A stretch of DNA of 8,347 nucleotides from Rhodospirillales bacterium. GTDB lineage: Bacteria; Pseudomonadota; Alphaproteobacteria; Rhodospirillales; 2-02-FULL-58-16. How positions within the stretch are numbered: the stretch's first letter is position 1; each line of letters opens with the position of its first letter. Shown piece by piece: positions 1-5,543 of this stretch. Below the pieces are notes generated by a model, which was not told the DNA's origin, ran no database searches, and saw only the letters and a list, made by a program, of their open reading frames with translations. A program made the translations under genes and the position numbers. The stretch is from assembly GCA_021775195.1 (NCBI GenBank), contig JAJFIG010000419.1:1-8347 (forward strand), in the 5' to 3' direction.

Positions 1-1355
1 CGTCGGCCGTAGAGGCGGCCCCCGACTGGGATGCTACCTCAGCCGATCAACGGGCCGCGTGCCTGGAGCGCGCCGCGGATTTGTTGGAAGATGCGATGCC
101 GGAGCTGATGGCGATCTGCGTCCGCGAGGCCGGCAAGAGTATCGATGATTCTCTGGCGGAAGTGCGGGAGGCCGTGGATTTTTGCCGCTACTATGCCCAA
201 CGCGCACGGCTGGAGTTCGCAGAGCCCGCGGTCATGCCCGGACCGACGGGCGAGCACAACCAAATTGCCCTCCATGGACGCGGGGTATTTGCCTGCATCA
301 GTCCATGGAATTTCCCACTTGCAATATTCCTGGGGCAGGTTAGCGCGGCACTGGCTGCAGGAAACACTGTCGTGGCCAAGCCGGCCGAACAGACACCTTT
401 GATCGCGGCACGGGTTGTAGCGATTCTGCATCAGGCCGGGATACCCGGTGATGTTCTGCACCTGGTGCCGGGTGATGGTATTGCCGTGGGTGCCCCCTTG
501 GTCGCTGATCCCAGGATATCCGGTGTCGCGTTCACGGGTTCGGTCGAAACCGCCCGAGCGATCAATAAAATCTTGGCCGAGCGCACCACTGCGATCATTC
601 CGCTGATTGCCGAGACCGGCGGACAGAATGTGATGATCGTTGATTCGACGGGCTTGCCGGAGCAGGTCGTGGAGGACGTCCTTACCTCCGCTTTCCGAAG
701 TGCCGGTCAAAGATGTTCCGCTTTACGCGTCTTATTCGTGCAGGAGGATATTTCGGAACGCGTCATTCGCATGCTCGTCGGTGCTATGGCGGAATTGAGA
801 GTCGGCGACCCCGCACAGTTGCCTACCGACGTGGGCCCGGTCATTGATCGGGACGCGCTGAGCATGCTTGAAAACCACGCGCAAAGGATGGCTGGTGAGG
901 GGCGTCTCCTTTGTCAGGTCGACCTACCGGATTCATGCGCGCATGGTACATTTTTTGCTCCGCGCGCTTATGAAATTGATGGGTTGGGTGTTTTGGAGAA
1001 AGAAGTATTCGGACCAATTCTGCACGTCATTACCTACAATGCCGACCACCTGGACCAAGTGACCGATTCTGTCAATGCATTGGGCTACGGACTGACGCTC
1101 GGCGTTCACAGCCGTCTGGACAGCACGATAAAGCGGGTTCATCAGCGTCTTCGCGTCGGCAATACCTACGTCAACCGCAATATCATTGGAGCCGTGGTTG
1201 GCGTGCAACCTTTCGGCGGCGAGGGTTTGTCCGGCACGGGCCCGAAAGCCGGCGGCCCCCGGTACCTTCACAGGTTTGCCACCGAAAGGACCTTGAGCGT
1301 CAATACGGTTGCGGCGGGTGGCAATCCGTCGTTGATGTCGCTTCACGAAGAATAG
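1..1355 (+). CDS. putA: PutA C-terminal part: L-glutamate gamma-semialdehyde (P5C) dehydrogenase domain, 5'-truncated by the window edge
   Basis: The frame is open from base 3 to the stop at 1353-1355, so the gene begins upstream of the window and about 450 C-terminal residues are present. The segment matches the aldehyde dehydrogenase module of bifunctional PutA, which oxidises glutamate semialdehyde to glutamate with NAD+ after the proline dehydrogenase domain has acted. Visible hallmarks, in order: the ISPWNFPLAIF Asn-containing strand (about 291-323), the FTGSVETARAI NAD-site loop (about 529-561), the general-base Glu in IAETGGQN (codon 612-614), the catalytic Cys in SAGQRCSALR (codon 714-716), the EVFGPIL segment (about 1000-1020), and the PutA-type tail GVQPFGGEGLSGTGPKAGGP (about 1201-1260) ending in NTVAAGGNPSLMSL. 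A stand-alone P5C dehydrogenase is possible, but the tail is characteristic of PutA. No in-frame disruption is seen. The 79 bp after the stop show no convincing terminator. Confidence 0.93.
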   Translation, partial: SAVEAAPDWDATSADQRAACLERAADLLEDAMPELMAICVREAGKSIDDSLAEVREAVDFCRYYAQRARLEFAEPAVMPGPTGEHNQIALHGRGVFACISPWNFPLAIFLGQVSAALAAGNTVVAKPAEQTPLIAARVVAILHQAGIPGDVLHLVPGDGIAVGAPLVADPRISGVAFTGSVETARAINKILAERTTAIIPLIAETGGQNVMIVDSTGLPEQVVEDVLTSAFRSAGQRCSALRVLFVQEDISERVIRMLVGAMAELRVGDPAQLPTDVGPVIDRDALSMLENHAQRMAGEGRLLCQVDLPDSCAHGTFFAPRAYEIDGLGVLEKEVFGPILHVITYNADHLDQVTDSVNALGYGLTLGVHSRLDSTIKRVHQRLRVGNTYVNRNIIGAVVGVQPFGGEGLSGTGPKAGGPRYLHRFATERTLSVNTVAAGGNPSLMSLHEE

Positions 1356-1399
1356 GAAACCGATCAGCGTGGCATTTGCCAGGTTCGCTTTCCGTCGGA

Positions 1400-1428
1400 T
1401 TGTGAGCCTCGACGAAAGTCGTTATAGA
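1400..1428 (+). promoter_or_regulatory. Possible sigma70-type promoter for the small four-cysteine protein gene
   Basis: TTGTGA at 1400-1405 and TATAGA at 1423-1428 are separated by exactly 17 bp and each matches the consensus at four of six positions. Transcription from this pair would begin about seven bases after the -10, which is the ATG at 1435. A short GNRA-like hairpin (CGAC GAAA GTCG, 1410-1421) sits in the spacer. This rests on pattern matching alone, and alphaproteobacterial promoters diverge from the E. coli consensus. Confidence 0.3.
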
Positions 1429-1434
1429 TAAATC

Positions 1435-1755
1435 ATGCACCGCCGCAAAATAGCCCTGCTTGTCCTCGTCATCGGCGTGATTTCAGTCACGATCGGATGT
1501 TCCCGTATAGAGCCTTATGTCTTCAAGGCAGACGAGTTCAACCGTGACTCTTCTACATTTGCGAAAGAGCCAACGGACGTAGATACGATCACAATTTGCT
1601 ACAACAAGTACGGAGCGACACCGCGAAAATTGTTGGAAATGGCCCAAAGGAAATGCGGCGATTTCAGCAAGGTTGCCCGGTTCAACCACCAGGACCGGCT
1701 GAATTGCCCACTCCTAACGCCAGTCGGCGCTCATTTCGATTGTGTCAAACCCTGA
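1435..1755 (+). CDS. Small exported, probably lipid-anchored, four-cysteine protein of unknown function
   Basis: This is a 106-residue protein. The N-terminus has a basic n-region (HRRK), a hydrophobic stretch at residues 6-20 and TIGC ending at Cys22. That resembles a lipobox, but Thr rather than Leu, Val or Ile sits at -3, so lipidation is probable and not certain. Ser23 follows the Cys, which would favour the outer membrane in the Lol rule. The mature part has four further cysteines, at 55 (TICYNK), 74 (QRKCGDF), 91 (LNCPLLTP) and 103 (FDCVKP). These could form two disulphides in the periplasm. The pattern ICYN, K/R-rich helix, CPLLTP, HFxCV resembles small hypothetical proteins I associate with Rhodospirillales, but I cannot name a family or function. 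No Shine-Dalgarno sequence is visible before ATG 1435. It lies between putA and a hydrolase gene, with gaps of 79 and 127 bp, so it may be a separate transcription unit. Confidence 0.75.
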   Translation: MHRRKIALLVLVIGVISVTIGCSRIEPYVFKADEFNRDSSTFAKEPTDVDTITICYNKYGATPRKLLEMAQRKCGDFSKVARFNHQDRLNCPLLTPVGAHFDCVKP

Positions 1756-1786
1756 CAACATAATTGATAAAGATTGCCCAGGTTTT
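1747..1786 (+). terminator. Weak candidate terminator after the four-cysteine protein gene
   Basis: AAACCCTG at 1747-1754 can pair with CAGGTTT at about 1778-1784 with one bulged C. The loop is long and AT-rich, and the 3' arm runs into a T-tract (TTTTTT, 1782-1787). The first arm overlaps the stop codon. The long loop and the bulge make this a marginal Rho-independent terminator. Confidence 0.2.
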
Positions 1787-1797
1787 TTGTCGGCGTG

Positions 1798-1821
1798 CAT
1801 GAGATCGCCACCGCTCTCATG
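1798..1821. repeat. Perfect 7-bp inverted repeat upstream of the hydrolase gene
   Basis: CATGAGA at 1798-1804 and TCTCATG at 1815-1821 are exact reverse complements around a 10-base centre. No T-tract follows, so a classical terminator is unlikely. A -35-like TTGACG begins two bases downstream at 1823, but I could not find a good -10 at 16-18 bp. It could be an operator for the hydrolase gene or an RNA hairpin, or it could be chance. Confidence 0.35.
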
Positions 1822-1882
1822 GTTGACGGATTTTAAGCTGGATCGTGGTCTTGATTAGGAACCCGGAAACGTCGACAGGACG

Positions 1883-2713
1883 ATGACAAATTTCATCACG
1901 ACCTTATTGATCGCCTATGTAGTGATCATCGCGGCGCTATACCTGTTCCAGCGAAATCTGCTTTATCAACCGGATACCTCGGTACCGTCACCGGCTGCAC
2001 AGGGGGTGCCGGAAATGCGTCCCGTAACAGTGCGGGCGGAAGACGGCTTGGAATTGATTGGTTGGTACCGCGAAGCCCAAAATGACCGGGCAACCATAGT
2101 TTACTTCCACGGCAATGCGGGCAACGTCGGTGCCCGGGGGTTCAAGGCGCGGTCTTTTCTCGACGATGGCTTCGGCGTGCTGTTGGCCGGTTACAGGGGT
2201 TACGGCGGAAATCCGGGAAAGCCGAGCGAGGAAGGGTTCTATTCCGACGGACGCGCGGCATTACAATTCCTGGCCGACAAGGGAATTATCCCGGGGAACA
2301 TTGTCGTGTACGGAGAATCGCTGGGAAGCGGCGTCGCCATACACATGGCCTACGAACAGGCACGGAAAAAGCCTCCATTTACGGCGGTCATTCTGGAAGC
2401 GCCGTACACGAGCATAACCGACGTTGCGGCCCATCATTATCCCTACGTGCCTGTGCGCTGGCTGCTGAAGGACCACTTCCGGTCGGTCGACAAGGTCGCC
2501 GACATTGGTGCGCCATTGCTCGTAATTCATGGCGAAAAGGATCGCACGATCCCGACTAAGTTCGGCCGAGCGCTTTTCAAAGTGGCGGAGGAACCCAAGG
2601 AAAGCCATTGGTTGGCCAGGGCTGGGCATAACGATTTATTCGAACACGGCGTTGCCAGCATGGTGGTCGAATTCTTGACCCGGCGATCGGAATTGCTTCG
2701 CCCGAAGGAATAG
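1883..2713 (+). CDS. Membrane-anchored alpha/beta hydrolase, BEM46/ABHD13-like
   Basis: This 276-residue protein starts with one hydrophobic segment (residues about 5-22), probably a signal anchor that holds the enzyme on the membrane. An alpha/beta-hydrolase domain follows. The oxyanion region is YFHGNAGN (residues 74-81) and is followed by GYRGYGGNPGKPSEEG, typical of this family. The nucleophile is Ser146 in the elbow GESLGSG, the acid is Asp220 in HGEKDRTIP, and the base is His249 in AGHNDLF, so the triad is complete. The architecture matches the BEM46/YfhR/ABHD13 group, serine hydrolases whose natural substrates are mostly undefined. I can therefore say hydrolase or esterase-like, not which substrate. 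The start is the ATG at 1883, with AGGA at 1877-1880; the spacing is short (2 bases). No partner gene is obvious: the neighbours are an unknown small protein upstream and an AT-rich gap downstream. Confidence 0.9.
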   Translation: MTNFITTLLIAYVVIIAALYLFQRNLLYQPDTSVPSPAAQGVPEMRPVTVRAEDGLELIGWYREAQNDRATIVYFHGNAGNVGARGFKARSFLDDGFGVLLAGYRGYGGNPGKPSEEGFYSDGRAALQFLADKGIIPGNIVVYGESLGSGVAIHMAYEQARKKPPFTAVILEAPYTSITDVAAHHYPYVPVRWLLKDHFRSVDKVADIGAPLLVIHGEKDRTIPTKFGRALFKVAEEPKESHWLARAGHNDLFEHGVASMVVEFLTRRSELLRPKE

Positions 2714-2770
2714 CGCGACATACATTATACAATAAAGAATAAAAAGGGAACAAAAACAAAACATTAATAG

Positions 2771-2785
2771 AAAATCATTGATTTT
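2771..2785. repeat. 15-bp palindrome overlapping a candidate -35 element
   Basis: AAAATCA (2771-2777) and TGATTTT (2779-2785) are perfect 7-bp arms around a single T. The right arm overlaps the possible -35 at 2778-2783, a placement expected for a repressor site. I cannot assign it to a regulator. It does not match the FNR TTGAT-N4-ATCAA or the Fur consensus well, and such AT palindromes can arise by chance in AT-rich DNA. Confidence 0.35.
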
Positions 2786-2806
2786 TTAGGGGATTCATTC
2801 TATTTT
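2778..2806 (+). promoter_or_regulatory. Candidate sigma70-type promoter for the unknown 137-138 aa protein
   Basis: TTGATT (2778-2783) and TATTTT (2801-2806) are separated by 17 bp, each with four of six consensus matches, and are preceded by an A-rich tract. The predicted leader would be about 60 bases long before the ATG at 2871/2874. Another -10-like hexamer, TATGAT at 2811-2816, lacks a suitably spaced -35. The assignment is tentative. Confidence 0.35.
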
Positions 2807-2870
2807 TGATTATGATGAGTGTGGGTAAGCCACGGTAATTCCTGGCGCCCAGACGTGTGAGAAAAGGTGG

Positions 2871-3287
2871 ATGATGGCCAAGGTTTCATCAGTTCCACGG
2901 ACCAGTGCGACGTCTCCCGGGCGCCTTGCCGCCGGGGTGCGCAACGTTGCCAGTGTCAAGGATGGGCCGGTCGAGGAGATGAGCCCCGAGACTGGTGTGG
3001 CGTTGGATGACGCGGCGCTGCCATACCAGGAAGGTATGTCCGGTGCAGGCGAACACCGAGACAGAAAGCCAACTGACAGCCATGGTGTCTTTATGCCGCC
3101 GGGGAAAACCTTTGCGGCAATGTTCGAACTTCAACAGACAACCGAAAGGCGGAGTGGCGGGCCCCGGTCAGGCAAGACGATTTTCGCCGAACTTCGCGCC
3201 AAGGCTATCAACACCTATCTGACCAATTCCGATGTCATCCATGGAAAGAAAGATGTTCCGGGAGATTCCGTCAGCCTCAAGCTTTAG
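2871..3287 (+). CDS. Hypothetical protein, unrecognised, disordered N-terminal half
   Basis: This is a 138-residue protein that I do not recognise. Two ATG codons are adjacent (2871 and 2874). GAAAAGGTGG at 2861-2870 is a good Shine-Dalgarno sequence, and its spacing fits the second ATG better, giving 137 residues. There is no signal peptide and no membrane segment. Residues 1-70 are rich in Ser, Pro, Gly, Ala and charged residues, with little predicted order. The more structured part is C-terminal: a likely helix around GKTFAAMFELQQ (about 78-90), then TIFAELRAKAINTYLTNSD (about 103-122) and the end VIHGKKDVPGDSVSLKL. There are no Cys residues and no catalytic motif. It is flanked by a plausible promoter upstream and converges with the mocA-like gene downstream, 23 bp apart, so it is probably monocistronic. 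The good ribosome-binding site and candidate promoter support a real gene; its role is unknown. Confidence 0.7.
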   Translation: MMAKVSSVPRTSATSPGRLAAGVRNVASVKDGPVEEMSPETGVALDDAALPYQEGMSGAGEHRDRKPTDSHGVFMPPGKTFAAMFELQQTTERRSGGPRSGKTIFAELRAKAINTYLTNSDVIHGKKDVPGDSVSLKL

Positions 3288-3310
3288 TCCGCAAAGGTAT
3301 TGAGACTGCC

Positions 3311-3910
3311 TTACGGTTCTAGATCGGCAGGGACGTCCACGTCGCGAAACAGGGCATCATCATCCATTTCCACCTTCTGGACTACGCCGGCATGGCGTTC
3401 GATCACGTGGCGCGCACCTTTATCACCCTGAACCGTCGCCATCTCCGGAAAATAACAACGATCGAACAATACTGGATTGCCGCGCCGCCCCTGGTAAACC
3501 GGAACGCAAATCTTGCCGATGGTTTGAGAGGCAAACGCGCTGATCAACTTGTCGATATGCCGTCCTGTAAGCCATGGCATGTCGCCGAGACATATCACGG
3601 CACCGGCCACCGACGGGGGTAAGGCGTTGATACCGTGGCGCAGGGAGGAACTCAGGCCCGTGGAGAAGTCGGGATTGTGCACGAAGGACAGCCGGCGCCC
3701 GCGTAACGCCGTTACGATGATCTCGGCCTCATACCCCGTCACCACGATGATCAGAGTTGCCCGGGATGCGAGGACCGCGTCGGCAACCCGCGTCACGATC
3801 GGCTTGCTCTCGACCTCGATGAGCAGTTTGTTGAGGCCGCCCATGCGCCGGGATTCTCCGGCGGCAAGGATCACGGCGGCGATATCATGCCCTCCTTTTG
3901 GCGTGATCAC
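3311..3910 (-). CDS. mocA: MocA/MobA-like nucleotidyltransferase (probable molybdenum cofactor cytidylyltransferase)
   Basis: With a GTG start at 3910-3908 the protein has 199 residues, close to the usual 190-200. It belongs to the NTP_transf_3 fold. Residues 13-28 carry LAAGESRRMGGLNK, where the LAAG form is typical of the CTP-using MocA and MobA usually has LAGG. Further hallmarks are NPDFSTGLSSSLRHGI (79-94), the metal-binding LGDMPWLT (108-115), RRGNPVLF (142-149) and a C-terminal DVDVPADL. The expected reaction joins CMP to molybdopterin to make the dinucleotide cofactor of xanthine/CO-dehydrogenase-type enzymes in the cytoplasm. The GTG overlaps the xdhC stop as GTGA, which suggests translational coupling. 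Reading on upstream to 4228 only runs through xdhC in another frame, so I rejected the longer version. The first nine residues are unlike family members: a conventional ATG lies out of frame at 3888-3886 (see findings). Confidence 0.85.
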   Translation of the reverse strand: MITPKGGHDIAAVILAAGESRRMGGLNKLLIEVESKPIVTRVADAVLASRATLIIVVTGYEAEIIVTALRGRRLSFVHNPDFSTGLSSSLRHGINALPPSVAGAVICLGDMPWLTGRHIDKLISAFASQTIGKICVPVYQGRRGNPVLFDRCYFPEMATVQGDKGARHVIERHAGVVQKVEMDDDALFRDVDVPADLEP

Positions 3911-4914
3911 CTGCCGGTTTCCCTGCCGTAACGGGCAGCGACGATTTGAGCCAGTATGGAAACCGCGATTTCGCTTGGTTTTCGGCCTCCAAGATCCAGT
4001 CCCACGGGCCCATGAATGCGGGCCAACTGTTGATCGGATATGTCCCGTGCCTTGAGGCGCGCCAGCCTTTTCCCGTGGGTTTTCCTGCTGCCCAAGGCTC
4101 CAACGTAGAAGGCGTCGGAATTCAGGGCGGCAACCAGGGCCGGATCGTCCAGTTTGGGGTCGTGGGTCAGTGTTACCACCGCGGTCCGTGCATCGGGGGC
4201 AAGGCCGGCAAGTGCGGCATCCGGCCAATCGGTGCGTACCGTAATATCGGGAAATCGTTCGTTCGATGCGAAAGACTGCCGGGGATCGATCACGGTTACC
4301 TCGAAGCCGGCCAGGCTTGCCAAAGGTGCCAGGCTTTGGGCGATATGGACGGCGCCGACGACAATCACGCGCAACGGTGCATTGAATACGGCGACGAACA
4401 GTGAGTGGTCTTCCCTTGCCAGCTTCCTACTGCAATCGTCGGCAAGCGCTTTTCTTGCAGCCTCAACGAAATCGGCGTCAAGATCGAGGATTCCGTCCAC
4501 CGACTGCGGGCTCACCAGGGTTTGGGTGCCGTCTTCCAGGTTCACAACGCGGGCCACAGGGCGCGTTGTGACCAGGCTATGCAAAATGTCCGATGACGGG
4601 GCCTTTTCAACAAACACTCTCAGCTCACCGCCACAGGACAAACCAACCTCCCAGGCCCGGTCATCGGTTATCCCGAAATCAAGCAGCTTTGGCCGTCCGT
4701 CCGCCATGACCTGGAGAGCCTCGTCGACCACTGCGGCTTCGACGCAGCCACCGGACACTGATCCGGTAAAAGAGCCGTCATCGGCAACCACCAACATGCT
4801 TCCGGGTTGGCGTGGCGAAGAACCCCAGGTGCCTACGACCGTAGCCAGGGCGACGGTCTTGCCCTCGCGCAGCCACGCCAGGGCCTGGGAAAGCGGATCA
4901 TCGATTCCGCTCAT
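3907..4914 (-). CDS. xdhC: XdhC/CoxI-family molybdenum hydroxylase maturation factor
   Basis: This is a 335-residue cytoplasmic protein. The N-terminal XdhC_CoxI domain (about 6-105) has VALATVVGTWGSSPRQPGSM (21-40), GSVSGGCVEA with Cys57, and GLSCGGELRVFVE with Cys94. The C-terminal Rossmann-like XdhC_C domain starts at about 180 with LRVIVVGAVHIAQSLAPLA, where GAVHIA replaces the classic GxGxxG as usual in this subfamily. It continues with VTLTHDPKLDDPAL (247-260), YVGALGSRKTH (270-280) and a terminal GLDLGGRKPSEIAVSILAQI. Family members bind the molybdenum cofactor and help sulfurate and insert it into xanthine dehydrogenase or CO-dehydrogenase-like enzymes. Pairing with a mocA-like gene downstream is a known arrangement and supports the call. 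The ATG at 4914 lies 8 bp after the ydbL stop without a strong Shine-Dalgarno sequence, so translation may be coupled. No hydroxylase structural gene is in the window, so the client is unknown. The exact subfamily name (XdhC, CoxI or CoxF) is uncertain. Confidence 0.92.
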   Translation of the reverse strand: MSGIDDPLSQALAWLREGKTVALATVVGTWGSSPRQPGSMLVVADDGSFTGSVSGGCVEAAVVDEALQVMADGRPKLLDFGITDDRAWEVGLSCGGELRVFVEKAPSSDILHSLVTTRPVARVVNLEDGTQTLVSPQSVDGILDLDADFVEAARKALADDCSRKLAREDHSLFVAVFNAPLRVIVVGAVHIAQSLAPLASLAGFEVTVIDPRQSFASNERFPDITVRTDWPDAALAGLAPDARTAVVTLTHDPKLDDPALVAALNSDAFYVGALGSRKTHGKRLARLKARDISDQQLARIHGPVGLDLGGRKPSEIAVSILAQIVAARYGRETGR

Positions 4915-4922
4915 CGCGTTGT

Positions 4923-5297
4923 CTACTTGCGGATCCAGGTGCCGCTTGCATCCATCACGTAAGTGCCGGGAGGTGCTTTTTTTATCAGCTTGTTGCCGAC
5001 GATCGCTTCCACAGCCTGCAGGCTCGTGTTGTTCTTTTTTGCAATCTCGCCATAACGTCCGCGGCGTTTGGCGTTGATATCGTTCATCAGGCCACCGGCG
5101 CTTGCTGGTGCCCCAGGCTTCACTAGCCCCAGGTAGCCGTCGGGGCGTTCACCCAGGTAACCCGAGGCTTTCGCGTCTTCCAATGCGCCCGCGAAGGCCG
5201 GTTGCGTCAGCCCGGTGCCAAAGGCCAGGATCATCACGACCAAGCAACAGCCCAGGCATTGCAGCGTCTTCTGAAAAGTCCAGTTCCTGAACAACAT
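4923..5297 (-). CDS. ydbL: YdbL family (DUF1318) periplasmic protein
   Basis: This is a 124-residue protein (E. coli YdbL is about 108). A signal peptide is evident: basic RNWTFQK, a hydrophobic core at about 11-30, and a cleavage site after AFA at residue 36. The mature DUF1318 region has GYLGERPDGYLGLVKPG, a DINAKRRGRYGEIAKKNN helix (73-90), a helix around SLQAVEAIVGNKLI (92-105), and the closing PGTYVMDASGTWIRK, which matches the family pattern PGEYV-x(4)-G-x-WV/IRK. In E. coli YdbL is thought to help YdbH and YnbE pair properly during intermembrane phospholipid transport. The gene starts 2 bp after the ynbE stop, with GGAG about 11 bases upstream inside ynbE. The signal peptide unusually holds Cys14, Cys17 and Cys18; CLGC is not a lipobox, so I expect soluble export rather than lipidation. 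Confidence 0.9.
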   Translation of the reverse strand: MLFRNWTFQKTLQCLGCCLVVMILAFGTGLTQPAFAGALEDAKASGYLGERPDGYLGLVKPGAPASAGGLMNDINAKRRGRYGEIAKKNNTSLQAVEAIVGNKLIKKAPPGTYVMDASGTWIRK

Positions 5298-5299
5298 GA

Positions 5300-5515
5300 C
5301 TAGAATAACTCCGAATCCTTTTGCAGAAGGGCATCCACGTCCTTTTCGACACGGACGCGGACCTCATGCTCGATCTTGACATTGAGGTTGATGACAATGG
5401 GCTTGTCGGGCGGCTCTATTTTCACCGTCGGCTGACAGCCGGCGAGAAGCGTTATCCCCAGGAAAATCAGAGCGAGTGTCCCAGGCGACTTAACGGTTCT
5501 AATGGTTCCAATCAC
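5300..5515 (-). CDS. ynbE: YnbE-family outer-membrane lipoprotein
   Basis: This is a 71-residue lipoprotein (E. coli YnbE is about 61). The start chosen is GTG at 5515-5513, which follows AGGGAGA at about 5521-5527 with good spacing. The frame stays open upstream, but that would overlap the end of ydbH and add a charged, non-signal-like N-terminus. The signal peptide ends in the clear lipobox LLAGC with Cys27. Gln at +2 predicts outer-membrane sorting. The mature part shows the family signature PIVINLNVKIEHEVRVRVEKD (39-59), an alternating beta strand, and ends DALLQKDSELF like other YnbE proteins. Known members cap the C-terminal end of YdbH by beta-strand augmentation at the outer membrane. 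It lies 28 bp after ydbH and 2 bp before ydbL, as expected for the conserved three-gene unit. Confidence 0.92.
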   Translation of the reverse strand: MIGTIRTVKSPGTLALIFLGITLLAGCQPTVKIEPPDKPIVINLNVKIEHEVRVRVEKDVDALLQKDSELF

Positions 5516-5520
5516 GGTTG

Positions 5521-5527
5521 TCTCCCT
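5521..5527 (-). promoter_or_regulatory. Ribosome binding site that decides the ynbE start
   Basis: On the minus strand AGGGAGA precedes GTG 5515-5513 by about 5 bases. It is the only good Shine-Dalgarno-like sequence near the lipoprotein signal peptide, and it selects the 71-residue form rather than the longer reading that overlaps ydbH. Confidence 0.65.
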
Positions 5528-5543
5528 GGCGGACCGGGTGCGG

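Larger units (their letters stand above)
2714..2870. other. AT-rich intergenic spacer with candidate regulatory sequence
   Basis: The first 105 or so bases after the hydrolase stop are strikingly AT-rich compared with the surrounding coding DNA, with A-rich runs at 2732-2775 and T-rich runs at 2781-2810. No ORF of note is present. The A-rich block lies directly upstream of the candidate -35 and could act as an UP element. I see no GC-rich hairpin followed by a T-tract that would terminate the hydrolase transcript. The composition returns to the GC-rich norm from about 2835. Confidence 0.6.

Noticed and set aside
39..710. 223-residue minus-strand open frame opposite putA
   Set aside because: It is an antisense shadow; the plus strand carries an intact aldehyde dehydrogenase with catalytic Glu and Cys.
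3294..3312. AAGGTA...TGCCTT hairpin between the convergent genes as a bidirectional terminator
   Set aside because: The stem is only six pairs, one of them G-U, with no T-tract on either side, and one arm enters the mocA stop. It is too weak to call.
3911..4228. Upstream extension of the mocA-like reading frame to a 305-residue protein
   Set aside because: The extra residues are Arg/Gly/Pro-rich, show no family similarity and lie entirely inside xdhC in another frame. The recognisable enzyme begins just after the xdhC stop.
4154..5077. 307-residue plus-strand open frame opposite xdhC and ydbL
   Set aside because: Its Ser/Thr/Arg-rich low-complexity product is typical of an antisense shadow in GC-rich coding DNA, and the minus-strand genes have clear family motifs.
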